Assembly: GCF_009928445.1 (NCBI RefSeq) | Contig: NZ_JAABNO010000007.1 | Coordinates: 177,992-241,991, forward strand | DNA length: 64,000 nucleotides | Source of the DNA: Clostridium sp. C8-1-8 | GTDB lineage: Bacteria > Bacillota > Clostridia > Clostridiales > Clostridiaceae | Reading direction: 5' to 3' | The notes under the pieces: model-generated | The model's input: only the letters and a program-made list of their open reading frames with translations | What the model was told of the DNA's origin: nothing | Database searches by the model: none | Program-made: the position numbers and the translations under genes | Shown: positions 1-8,069 of the stretch, in pieces | Layout of the letters: each line of letters starts with the position of its first letter | How positions within the stretch are numbered: position 1 is the stretch's first letter

Positions 1-2
1 AC

Positions 3-182
3 TCTTTTTGAGCAGAACTATTTGCATCAATACATTTTAATAAAGCTTATGATAGTTATAATAGTGCCATAGGAACTGAGGTATGGATATATGCTATAGG
101 AGGTAAAGCAGAGCCTATAGCTAACAGGATAGTAAATAAGATTTCTATTAAAGTTATTGGATGTGGTCATAAAGGTACTTAG
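3..182 (+). pseudogene. C-terminal remnant of N-acetylmuramoyl-L-alanine amidase (Amidase_3)
   Basis: Reading from base 3, the frame contains an in-frame TGA at 9-11 and then a peptide with the Amidase_3 signature: FASIHFN, followed by YNSAIGTEVWIY and IANRIVNKI. In this family these residues surround a zinc-binding His and the SxHxN motif. The frame ends at 182, before the terminal beta strand usually seen, and it overlaps the end of the gene on the opposite strand. The upstream part lies outside the window. The internal stop and truncated tail suggest a decayed fragment. Confidence 0.6.
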
Positions 183-660
183 TAAAAGACTCTCTTTCTA
201 AACTAGAAGAGAATGCGTTAAAAGGTATTGACATGCCACTGTTTATGTTAAGGTAAATTAGTATATGCTTCTTAGTAATTATTATATCATCTACTGAGTT
301 CCATGGTAGCCTATATTCAGAAGAGCTACTTGTTGCTTCAAATCCTTCCTCGGATAATTCTAAAGTGGTAGATTCAAGATTAATTGGTCCTAACATATCA
401 AGAAAACGCTTTTTATAAATTATATCAAGAAATTTAGGAAAAAATATAATCCATAGTATACCGAATACAACCATAAGTATGGATAAGAAGTTTAGTGCTT
501 GATTAAGATATTGATAAATTAAATTTAAAACTACTATTATTGGAGCGATACCTGTAGAAATAAATTTAGCATATTTAGAACGTTTAGAGGCTTTAGATTC
601 CTTATTGAAAATAAGCAAATCTTCAATTGTATTTGTAAAGAATATTTTAATAGTAATCAC
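154..660 (-). CDS. YcxB-like small membrane protein
   Basis: 168 residues. Two hydrophobic segments at about residues 33-50 and 55-75 are followed by a soluble tail with the YcxB-type pattern: an LELSEEGFEATSSSSEYRLPW stretch, then VDDIIITKKHILIYLN and a Pro-Asn-Ala-Phe segment. YcxB-like proteins are small bacterial membrane proteins of unknown role with a PH-like cytoplasmic domain. The start is a GTG; the nearest purine-rich sequence touches it, so the start is uncertain. The 681-1316 gene lies just upstream on the same strand and may be co-transcribed. Confidence 0.6.
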   Translation of the reverse strand: MITIKIFFTNTIEDLLIFNKESKASKRSKYAKFISTGIAPIIVVLNLIYQYLNQALNFLSILMVVFGILWIIFFPKFLDIIYKKRFLDMLGPINLESTTLELSEEGFEATSSSSEYRLPWNSVDDIIITKKHILIYLNINSGMSIPFNAFSSSLERESFTKYLYDHIQ

Positions 661-680
661 CCTATCTTTTCAATATAGTA

Positions 681-1316
681 TTATAAATATTTGCAAATAG
701 TATTTCCATCTTCGTCAAATACATAAGTAAGGTTTGTCAATGCATCAACTTTTACAATGGTTACTACATTTTGTTTTAAATTCATCGATGGAATTTTATA
801 CTTACCATGATTTAAAGGGGTTATCTTCTTAGATAATAAATTTACAAAATAAAAGTTTCCTTGAGCGTTGACAAATACTTTATTAGTGTTCTTAAAAGGG
901 AATACTATGATATTTGTTACTCTTTCTTTTAAAAATGATGTCACTAAAAACTCTCTTAAATCTTCAGATAAAGGAGATTTAATTTTTATTACTGATTTCT
1001 CGTTATCTATATAAGTAAATACACAATCCTGATTCTTTGTGATCTGGTAGCTACAATAATTTAAATTGTTATTTTTTATTTCTATAGTCTTATTTGATAT
1101 AATATTGTCTTTTTCGTTATCTATTTCAAATATTCCAGCAGTTCCATAATTATATAATTTATTTTCAACTTTCATTACTAAACTGCAATTATAGTTAATT
1201 TGTTCAGTTACACTAGAAAAGCTGTACTTACTGCTATTCAAATCATTTTTAATAAATATAACTACGCACAATAATATTATTAGGGCAAAAAAAGCTAGTA
1301 GTATCTTTTTAAACAT
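681..1316 (-). CDS. membrane-anchored hypothetical protein
   Basis: 211 residues, not recognised. An N-terminal hydrophobic segment (about residues 4-23) preceded by MFKK looks like a signal anchor; the remaining ~185 residues are hydrophilic, Asn/Lys-rich and beta-like, so an extracytoplasmic domain is expected. The start is well supported by AAAGGAG placed 6 bases before ATG. Two cysteines (about residues 44 and 88) lie in the outer domain. It is upstream of the YcxB-like gene on the same strand with a 20-base gap, suggesting an operon. Confidence 0.55.
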   Translation of the reverse strand: MFKKILLAFFALIILLCVVIFIKNDLNSSKYSFSSVTEQINYNCSLVMKVENKLYNYGTAGIFEIDNEKDNIISNKTIEIKNNNLNYCSYQITKNQDCVFTYIDNEKSVIKIKSPLSEDLREFLVTSFLKERVTNIIVFPFKNTNKVFVNAQGNFYFVNLLSKKITPLNHGKYKIPSMNLKQNVVTIVKVDALTNLTYVFDEDGNTICKYL

Positions 1317-2569
1317 TATTAACTCCTTTATTAATAAAAATTAATGAAATCAACTTATCAAATTCCGTATTAAGAAGTTTGATTAAGCTCTCTTTTAGTT
1401 CTAAAATATTTTTATATTATTTTTGGTACAAGTCAGATATTTTAGTTAATCAAGAATTTGTGTACTTTAAATACATGATGAATTTCATATTATAGTACCT
1501 TTAACTATAGTATACAAATAAATCACTAAATTTTCATTTAATAAATTTATTATAATATGATGAGAAATATTAATTTTTTGCATACAAGAATATAGCAAGT
1601 ATGAAAAAGTAAGCATGTTTTTATTTGTAACTGAACCTCTTACTCTGAAATGCGATTTTTTCTACATAATAAGACAGCAAATTTATTATGTAAGAAAATT
1701 ACAATTTTGTGTGTTTTTATGTAGAGGCGTTGACAAATAAGTATAACTTAGCGATAATAGGACGTTTTAAGGATAATGGTGTTGATTATTGAATTAAGAT
1801 AGAAGATTCTCGGGTTTAGTGGACTTATATGAGAAATATTAATAACTTTTGAAAAGCATAGATGTTTAAATTAAACAAGAGCCTGGTTTTTACATAAATG
1901 AGTTAGTTAATGCTTAAAAGCTTGATTATCTAGGATAAAACAGGAAACTATTAAATGATTAAAGCTGAATTGGAAAGTAATATTTAGGTATATAAATTCG
2001 TATTTGTGTAAGTTACTAGCACTTATTGATAAAACTTATAAAAATATTATGTCGATAGAAGGAAGATAATAAATAAAATAATTCTATATATTCAGTTGTT
2101 TTATTAGAATATCTAATTCTAAATTATTTTTTTGAAGAAGAAAAAGTTGAATTAATATTAAAAACATATAGTAAATATATCGAAATTAAGCAGAAGAATC
2201 GACTGTTGTATGCATAATATATAGTTTGAAAGAATACTGTGAATTTATTGTTATTATAAGAAGATAAAAATTATGGATGAGTTAAATATTAAGAACTTTT
2301 ACACTAGGTTATGGAGTTTTTTGTAGAAAGTATGCATCATAAGAAGCGCAAAATATAGCATACTATAAGTATACCATTAAAGAGTTTTTACTCTATAGAT
2401 TACGTCGAAAATAATCTATAATGAGGTCTTTGATGGTGTTAGGTACTAAAAATATATGCAAAGCTTTTACTTGTTTCGCCAATCTAAGACAAGTTGAAAA
2501 AATAGTCGACAAGATGGTTGATAACTAAGTTTGCATATATATAATTAAAAATTTATGGAGGTGCTAGTA
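1317..2569 (+). other. 1.25 kb without an intact gene; decayed coding remnants
   Basis: No open frame of useful length. Several short protein-like stretches interrupted by stops occur on the + strand, for example a ~45-codon run near 2090-2215 containing FEEEKVELILKTYSKY, and QVKKIVDKM near 2485-2520. Their helical, Lys/Glu-rich character suggests a decayed regulator, but the family cannot be fixed. A promoter-like pair TTGACA (1730-1735) and GATAAT (1753-1758) with 17-base spacing sits at the upstream edge of the decayed stretch. Confidence 0.4.
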
Positions 2570-2728
2570 ATGAACAGTAGACATAGAAGAGTTTATACAG
2601 AGAAGACCTTCAAAAAAAATGGTACCAAAACACAAAACCAATGGGCTAAAAGCAGATTTCCAACAACAATTGAAGAGCCAAGTAAAAATAAAAGTGGAGT
2701 AATGGCAGAGGAACAAGGTTGGACCTAA
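2570..2728 (+). CDS. 52-residue hypothetical protein
   Basis: A small ORF with a strong ribosome-binding site (GGAGGTG, 6-7 bases before ATG) and an intrinsic terminator 10 bases after its stop, so it looks like a real monocistronic gene. The product is basic, polar (Lys/Thr/Asn-rich) with no signal peptide or membrane segment; the end reads EEQGWT. No family recognised. It lies about 150 bases upstream of the HTH-TPR regulator. A link to that regulator, as target or ligand precursor, is only inference. Confidence 0.55.
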   Translation: MNSRHRRVYTEKTFKKNGTKTQNQWAKSRFPTTIEEPSKNKSGVMAEEQGWT

Positions 2729-2737
2729 GATTTAATA

Positions 2738-2777
2738 AAAAGTCTAGTTATGTAGTTTGTAACTAGACTTTTTTATT
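2738..2777 (+). terminator. intrinsic terminator of the 52-residue ORF
   Basis: Perfect 10-base stem AGTCTAGTTA (2741-2750) / TAACTAGACT (2760-2769) with a 9-base loop, followed by a T run. Confidence 0.9.
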
Positions 2778-2873
2778 TTTTATAATAATATACAATAATG
2801 TCACAATTTTATATTTATTGATGTGTTTTTTGGAAAAGATAGTTATAATGGTATTAGGGATAAAAAAGTATTG

Positions 2874-4169
2874 ATGAGTGAAGGGATGATCTATTTGCAG
2901 TTTTATAGTCCAAATGAGAAAATAAAACTAATGAGGACAAACTTAAGGGTTAATCAGTGGGAATTGGAATCGGAAAACATGTCTGTAGGCTTTATTAGCA
3001 TGATGGAGATTGGGAAAAGAAATGTAAGTAAGGAAAGCTCAAAAAAGCTATCGGAAAAGTTCAATCTTATAGCAAAAGAGAACTCAATAAAGATTGAGCT
3101 TGATGAAGAGTATTTTTATAGGCAACCTGAAGAAGATGCTAGAATTTATTGTGAGCTGGAATTGCAAAAAGAAAATAATCATAAGCAATTAGACGAGCTT
3201 ATAGTTATAGCCAATAGGTTTCAATTACTTGATTTATTGGCTAAGATATATCATTTAAAAGCTTTGAGGTACATGGAAGAAAAAGATAATAATAATGCTT
3301 TTATATGCTTAAATAATTGCTTAGGAATATACAAGGAACTTAGAGAAGACAAGCTTCAAGCTAATATCTATGATTTGATGGGAAGTTGTAAGTTAAAGCT
3401 CAGTGAGTATGATGAAGCTATATTCTACTATACCCAAGCCATAGCATACTCAATATATGAAGATAGCAATGATATATTTTTTAGAGCAAACTTAAATATT
3501 TCTAATGCATATGGGCGTAGTAAATCTTATAAGAAATCTATAGATATAATTGATAAAAATATTTTAAAGAGAAGTTCTATAGTTGAAGCTAAATATGTTA
3601 CTAATGCAAGGGTAATAAAGGCTATTTCATTAGATAAGCTTGGTAGAAGAGATGAAGCTTTAAAAGAATATTTTAAATTGCTTGAAGATCTGAATGATGA
3701 AAATCAAAAGTTACTGGCTTTAATCTATAATAATGTAGGTGAATGCTACTATGAAAAAGGCGAATATAATGAGGCTTTGAGATATTTATCTAAAGCAAAT
3801 ATAATAAAGAATAGAGTAGATAAAGAAACCTTATCAAATACTCTTAATATAAAAGCAAAGATATTTTTTAAACAAGGACTATATGAAGAAAGTATAATGA
3901 TTCTTGAGATGGCTATAAGAATGGCTGAAAAGTATAAAAAAACTGAGATTATTTATGATAATTACTTTGATTTGGTTTTTATTTTAGAGTCAAGAAATGA
4001 TATAGAGAAAGTTATTTATTATATGAAAGAATTTTTGAATACTCTAAAAGAGTATGACTTTGAAAAAGGAAATTTGTTTGCGATGTATAAGCTTTCAGAA
4101 GCATATAGTAAAAATGGACAACTAAGTGAAGCCTTTGACACTATGAAGCAGTTAGAAGAGATTTTATAA
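2874..4169 (+). CDS. HTH + tetratricopeptide-repeat transcriptional regulator (RRNPP-like)
   Basis: About 431 residues from the chosen ATG. The N-terminus carries an XRE-type helix-turn-helix (NEKIKLMRTNLRVNQWELE, then a recognition helix with FISMMEIGKRNVS), followed by some 300 residues of TPR helices with repeated GxxxxAxxYxxKA-type spacing (for example AIFYYTQAIAYSIY, NNVGECYYEKGEYNEALRYL). This is the architecture of RRNPP regulators (PlcR, Rgg, ComR, clostridial Qss proteins), which bind short peptides in the TPR groove. The frame is open from a GTG at 2823, but no ribosome-binding site supports it; ATG 2874 has GGGAT 12-13 bases upstream and 2886 is another option. No hydrophobic pheromone-precursor ORF was seen just downstream. 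Confidence 0.7.
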   Translation: MSEGMIYLQFYSPNEKIKLMRTNLRVNQWELESENMSVGFISMMEIGKRNVSKESSKKLSEKFNLIAKENSIKIELDEEYFYRQPEEDARIYCELELQKENNHKQLDELIVIANRFQLLDLLAKIYHLKALRYMEEKDNNNAFICLNNCLGIYKELREDKLQANIYDLMGSCKLKLSEYDEAIFYYTQAIAYSIYEDSNDIFFRANLNISNAYGRSKSYKKSIDIIDKNILKRSSIVEAKYVTNARVIKAISLDKLGRRDEALKEYFKLLEDLNDENQKLLALIYNNVGECYYEKGEYNEALRYLSKANIIKNRVDKETLSNTLNIKAKIFFKQGLYEESIMILEMAIRMAEKYKKTEIIYDNYFDLVFILESRNDIEKVIYYMKEFLNTLKEYDFEKGNLFAMYKLSEAYSKNGQLSEAFDTMKQLEEIL

Positions 4170-4523
4170 AATGAAATATATAACTCTCGATTCTTATTTA
4201 AAGTTACTAACTAAGAGTATACTAAAAATATAATAATTTATTATTGGAAACTTAAATAATATACAAACATACCTGATAAAAAATAACTAATTGTTATTGA
4301 TTAGCGATTTTTTGTTAGGTATGATATAATAAAGTTGGTACTTATGTAAAGGATTTCTTTGTTGATATATAAGCATCTAATAAGAAATGTATGGCTAAAA
4401 CCTATGTTGCAAATAGGCTGTGGTTTTAGGATAAAAAATAAGTAACAAATATTTATTTTTTGAAGATAAAAGAATTACCATAAAAATTATAAATTAAAAT
4501 ATAGTAGGATAAGGGGAATGTAT
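4170..4523 (+). other. intergenic stretch with two strong hairpins
   Basis: No gene seen. It contains an imperfect long inverted repeat at about 4267-4324 (arms CATACCTGATAAAAAAT and ATTTTTTGTTAGGTATG, inner CTAAT/ATTAG), likely a bidirectional terminator or small palindromic repeat. A second hairpin lies at about 4393-4433 (CTAAAACC / GGTTTTAG enclosing CCTAT / ATAGG). The second sits in the untranslated leader of the SUFU gene and has no U run. Confidence 0.5.
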
Positions 4524-5105
4524 ATGGGGTTCAATAGTATTAATGAAAGCAGTAAAAGTGATGCAGAGGTTTTTGTGGAAAGACTTGAAAATTTGTTTGG
4601 TAAACCGCATTCTGTGAGAAAAGCGGAATGCTTGGACGGAGGAGTGCCAATCCATATATTCTATTATTACAATCTTCCAAAGAAGGGAATGATAACTTCC
4701 GTGACCTATGGTTTATCTGAAGGAAAGCATCCAGACTGGCAGAATGGAAGACCTGAATTAATGGTTACTGTCAAATCAGAAGAAGAAGCTTGGGGATTTG
4801 CTTCAGCGTTTCTAGCAACTAACTTTAGAGGAGAGAAGCCATTTGGGTATGGAGACTTATTTACCTTGGAGGAGCCTATATCAAAGGATTCGGATATGGT
4901 AGGCTATTTTGTTTTTGCACCTTCTATTCTAAATCAAGCACAGGCTAAGATAGAACTACCAACAAAGACTGTATACTTAACAGGAATGTATCCATTATAT
5001 AGCGAAGAGATAGAGCTTTTTAAAAGGATAGGACTAAAGGAATTCTTTAGTCTTGATGGATATGATTTGTATGATGTAAAAAGAAAGAATCTCGGGTATA
5101 AATAA
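4524..5105 (+). CDS. suppressor-of-fused (SUFU) domain protein
   Basis: 193 residues, made of a single SUFU-like domain. The recognisable core is ELMVTVKSEEEAWGFASAF, NFRGEKPFGYGD, then VGYFVFAPSIL and the C-terminal VYLTGMYPLYSEEIELFKRIGLKEFF. Bacterial SUFU-family proteins are cytoplasmic and have been proposed, from genome context, to act as immunity proteins of polymorphic toxin systems. No toxin gene is adjacent here. AAGGGG sits 7 bases before ATG 4524 and only one base before the upstream ATG 4518, so 4524 is preferred. Confidence 0.75.
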   Translation: MGFNSINESSKSDAEVFVERLENLFGKPHSVRKAECLDGGVPIHIFYYYNLPKKGMITSVTYGLSEGKHPDWQNGRPELMVTVKSEEEAWGFASAFLATNFRGEKPFGYGDLFTLEEPISKDSDMVGYFVFAPSILNQAQAKIELPTKTVYLTGMYPLYSEEIELFKRIGLKEFFSLDGYDLYDVKRKNLGYK

Positions 5106-5247
5106 AGAGTTTCTATATTGAAACTTAATTTGTACTTGTATGACAATCTAGGCCTCTTGTGACTTTTGTATAAATTTAATTAATAGTTGTAGACATAAGT
5201 AAAAATAGATATTATTATCAATATACATCTTAAAAGGAGGGATAATA

Positions 5248-6090
5248 ATGGAACTGTTTAACTATCATATGCATAATAACTATTGTGATGGTAAAGGTGA
5301 GCCTGAAGACTATGTAAAGAAAGCTATTCAACTAGGCTTTAAGGCTATTGGTTTTTCTAGTCACGCTCCGGTGGCCATAAAAAATGATTGGACTATGAAA
5401 CAGGAAAACCTACACAAGTACCTGGAAGAAATATTAAGTCTAAAAGAAGAGTATAAAGAAAAAATTGATATATGCCTAGGCTTAGAGATAGATTATATAA
5501 AGGGAATTATGGGACCAGGAGATGAAATATATAAATCTATTCCACTAGAATATAGTATAGGATCAGTTCATTTTATGCCTATTAAAGATAGTGGAAAGTA
5601 TCTAACTGTGGACTATTCAGAAGAAGAGCTAAGAACAATAATTGATGATGGTTATGATGGAGATGCTTACAGATTTGTAGAAGCATATTATACTTTTATT
5701 AGAGAAATGGCTTCTTCAAGCAAACCTAATATCATAGGTCATCTAGATTTGATAAAGAAGTTTAATAAGGATAACTTGTTTTTTAGGGAAGATGACGAAA
5801 GATACGTTAATCAGATCGAAAAAACATTGCAGGTAATAAAAGAAAATAATCTTATTGTAGAAGTAAATACAGGTGGAGTAACTAGGGGGTATATTAAAGA
5901 ATTTTATCCAAGTCAATGGATAATATCAAGATGTAAAGAACTGAATATTCCTATGAATATAAGTAGCGATGCTCATATTGTGGACAATATTGATGGGTGC
6001 TTTGAAGCTGCTGCTGGTCAGTTAAGAAATAATGGAGTAGAAGAACAAAAAGTATTGTTTAAAAATAGGTGGATATATAGCAAACTCTAA
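5248..6090 (+). CDS. hisK: histidinol-phosphatase, PHP family
   Basis: 280 residues, a complete PHP-domain phosphatase of HisK/HisJ type that removes phosphate from L-histidinol phosphate in histidine biosynthesis. Metal-binding motifs are visible: HMHNNYCDG at residues 7-15, GFSSHAP near 36, GLEIDYIKG near 78, SVHFM near 106, GHLDLIKKF near 165 and SSDAH near 241. The start is supported by AAAGGAGGG 6-7 bases before ATG. The gene stands alone; no other his gene is near. Other PHP phosphoesterase substrates cannot be excluded. Confidence 0.8.
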   Translation: MELFNYHMHNNYCDGKGEPEDYVKKAIQLGFKAIGFSSHAPVAIKNDWTMKQENLHKYLEEILSLKEEYKEKIDICLGLEIDYIKGIMGPGDEIYKSIPLEYSIGSVHFMPIKDSGKYLTVDYSEEELRTIIDDGYDGDAYRFVEAYYTFIREMASSSKPNIIGHLDLIKKFNKDNLFFREDDERYVNQIEKTLQVIKENNLIVEVNTGGVTRGYIKEFYPSQWIISRCKELNIPMNISSDAHIVDNIDGCFEAAAGQLRNNGVEEQKVLFKNRWIYSKL

Positions 6091-6156
6091 TATAACCACT
6101 TATTTGAAAAGATAATATTAAACATAGATTTTAATATAATTGCAGAATAATATTTA

Positions 6157-6245
6157 TCAGCCAGACCTTCGTCAATGAGGGAAAAAAAGGCAGGTACACA
6201 AGAAAAAATTCGCTGAAGAAATTTGATTCAGCGAATTTTTTAGTT
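6157..6245 (+). terminator. terminator hairpin, possibly a diverged copy of the two-hairpin element
   Basis: Near-perfect stem AAAAATTCGCTGAA / TTCAGCGAATTTTT (6205-6239), with A/T runs on both sides. It can end transcription of both the histidinol-phosphatase gene and the convergent TPR gene. Preceded by CCAGACC...GGCAGGTAC, it resembles the two-hairpin elements near 11243, 24529 and 35577. Confidence 0.8.
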
Positions 6246-6285
6246 AATTTATGTTACAAATTAAATCTTTAATATAATATGATAG

Positions 6286-7137
6286 TTAACTTAGCTTAAG
6301 TTTGGTGTTTATATAAAAACATGAATTAATACAACTTTCAGCAATCATATAATTATTATTGGCAACAGCGCTAAGGTAAGCAAGTCTATAAAACTTATCT
6401 GCTTTCTTAGGAATTTTAATAAATCTATAGTAGTGGAAAAGAGAAAAATATATATCAGCCTCGTAGAGCTTATTCTCACAATATCTGTAGTCATAAGTTA
6501 AATCTTCAACAATCTCCACATACTCCTTAAGTTTACCTAAATTAGAACCTTCTAGATATATGCTCAGCATATTGCAGCATGCAACAAGTTTTTCTTCGGG
6601 ATTACTACTAGAGTCAAATAAAAGCTTATGAATTTCTACAGCATTTTTTGAAAAGCCCTTTTCTTTTAATATGTTTGCTTTTAGGGTTAGTAGATTAAAT
6701 AGATTAATAGTACTTACTCCAAAGTTACTTTCGAAAAATAATATATTATCTAAGGCTTCGTCAAACCTTTTAAGTTTCTTTAACACTAATATATAATTTA
6801 ATATTAATTTAGACTTTTTGTATGATGATACATAAAGATCATTATTTAATACTTCTAATAAGATTTTATATGCCTCATTATTTCGATTAAGTTTTAAAGC
6901 TAATGAGCTTAGACATATTGAAATCTTCGCCTTAATATCATCACTACTATTTGCTCTTAACTTATAAGCTTTTTTGAAGCAATAGTAGGAGTCAGAGATT
7001 TTTCCTTTTTCATTAAGTTTATCTCCCAATTTTAAATAGAATGATAAGGGATCATTTTTATCTTCTAGTAAATATAACAACTCTTGATTTTCTATCAAAA
7101 TCTTCTCAATTTTGCAATCATATAATTTGTAATTCAT
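6286..7137 (-). CDS. TPR-repeat protein without DNA-binding domain
   Basis: 283 residues, almost entirely predicted helical hairpins with TPR spacing (for example KLGDKLNEKGKISDSYYCFKKAYKL near 36-60, and a later NLLTLKANILKEKGFSKNAVEIHKLLF). No helix-turn-helix is seen at the N-terminus, unlike the regulator at 2874. It could be a Rap-like protein-interaction module or the sensor half of an RRNPP regulator. AAAGGAAG lies about 8 bases before the ATG. A 9-codon ORF is transcribed divergently 170 bases away, a layout to test for a peptide-receptor pair. Confidence 0.6.
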   Translation of the reverse strand: MNYKLYDCKIEKILIENQELLYLLEDKNDPLSFYLKLGDKLNEKGKISDSYYCFKKAYKLRANSSDDIKAKISICLSSLALKLNRNNEAYKILLEVLNNDLYVSSYKKSKLILNYILVLKKLKRFDEALDNILFFESNFGVSTINLFNLLTLKANILKEKGFSKNAVEIHKLLFDSSSNPEEKLVACCNMLSIYLEGSNLGKLKEYVEIVEDLTYDYRYCENKLYEADIYFSLFHYYRFIKIPKKADKFYRLAYLSAVANNNYMIAESCINSCFYINTKLKLS

Positions 7138-7309
7138 GCGATATCTTCCTTTAAAATAAATTTAGGTTAGAAAAATACAACATTCTTAAGGTTACCTATA
7201 AAATACAGTACAATTACATTTTACCATAAAAATACAAATATTGAAATTATATTTACAAATTGTGTAAAAAATATTAATATATAAGTATCATAATAAGGAG
7301 GTTTGTAAC

Positions 7310-7339
7310 ATGATAGATCCAATTGGACAATGGGATTAA
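7310..7339 (+). CDS. candidate 9-residue micropeptide gene
   Basis: ATG followed by eight codons and TAA encodes MIDPIGQWD. A strong ribosome-binding site (AAGGAGG, about 7 bases before ATG) is far better than chance, and a strong intrinsic terminator begins 14 bases after the stop, so a ~100-base transcript would encode only this peptide. A weak promoter (TTTACA 7252-7257, TAATAT 7275-7280) precedes it. It has no signal sequence. It may be a signalling peptide, a leader peptide or a non-coding RNA with a fortuitous ORF. Confidence 0.45.
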   Translation: MIDPIGQWD

Positions 7340-7352
7340 TGGTGATGTGTTA

Positions 7353-7401
7353 AGAGAGGTTTAAAAATAATTTTTTGAATTATTTTTAAACCTCTTTTTA
7401 C
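7353..7401 (+). terminator. intrinsic terminator after the micro-ORF
   Basis: Long stem AGAGGTTTAAAAATAATT pairing with AATTATTTTTAAACCTCT around a short loop, then a T run. It isolates the micro-ORF transcript from the metal-resistance genes downstream. Confidence 0.9.
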
Positions 7402-7438
7402 TGTAAATAAAAATATTTCTCAATTTCATCCTTTTTTA

Positions 7439-7499
7439 TTGACCATTTTTCGCAAAAAGCATATAATGATATTAACATATGAACACTTATTCATATGTT
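7439..7499 (+). promoter_or_regulatory. sigmaA promoter and ArsR/CadC-type operator
   Basis: TTGACC (7439-7444), a 17-base spacer and TATAAT (7462-7467) form a near-consensus promoter. Immediately downstream, 7474-7499 is a 26-base palindrome with arms AACATATGAA and TTCATATGTT, covering the expected transcription start. Its shape matches the ATATGAA/TTCATAT operators of the SmtB/ArsR family, so autorepression relieved by metal is expected. Confidence 0.85.
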
Positions 7500-7526
7500 T
7501 GTTGGAAAATGATGTGAGGTGATTAA

Positions 7527-7889
7527 ATGATTAATGAAAAAGTTGAAAGTTGTAATTGCACCATTATACATGAAGATGTTATAAGACAAGTTAGTGAAAA
7601 GATACCGCAGGAAGAAACCTTATATGACTTGGCGGAACTTTTTAAAATATTTGGAGATAGTACAAGAATTAAGATAATATGTGCACTTTTTGAGGCCGAA
7701 ATGTGTGTTTGTGATATTGCAGCTTTGCTAAAGATGACTCAGTCAGCAGTATCTCACCAACTTAGAGTATTAAAGACTTCTAGATTGGTTAAGCATAGAA
7801 GAGAAGGAAAAGTCATTTATTATTCCCTAGATGATGAACATGTAAAAAATATATTTAATCAAGGTTTAGAACATATAACAGAGGGCTAA
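7527..7889 (+). CDS. ArsR/SmtB-family metal-responsive repressor (CadC-like)
   Basis: 120 residues with winged helix-turn-helix core (LFKIFGDSTRIKIICAL, then TQSAVSHQLRVLKTSRLV, and wing REGKVIYYSL). Both known metal sites of this family can be read. The alpha3N-type thiolates are Cys9, Cys11, Cys60 and Cys62 (CVCD motif). An alpha5-type set, DEH plus a later His and Glu, sits near the C-terminus (DEHVKNIFNQGLEHITE). This combination matches CadC, which senses Cd/Pb/Zn. GAGGTGAT precedes the ATG. The ATPase gene is 180 bases downstream. Confidence 0.85.
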   Translation: MINEKVESCNCTIIHEDVIRQVSEKIPQEETLYDLAELFKIFGDSTRIKIICALFEAEMCVCDIAALLKMTQSAVSHQLRVLKTSRLVKHRREGKVIYYSLDDEHVKNIFNQGLEHITEG

Positions 7890-8069
7890 TTACTGAGAGC
7901 TAAGAATTTAGACTTAAAAATTAGGCGCTGTTAATTTATAAAATTTAGTTTTTGAGAACTTTAACAATATAGCTAGACATAGTCAAGACTTAGGAAGATA
8001 TCAGAGGTTAGAAAATAATAAAAAAGTTATATACAAGAATTAGCACCAGTTTTTTAAGGGGGAAGATAA

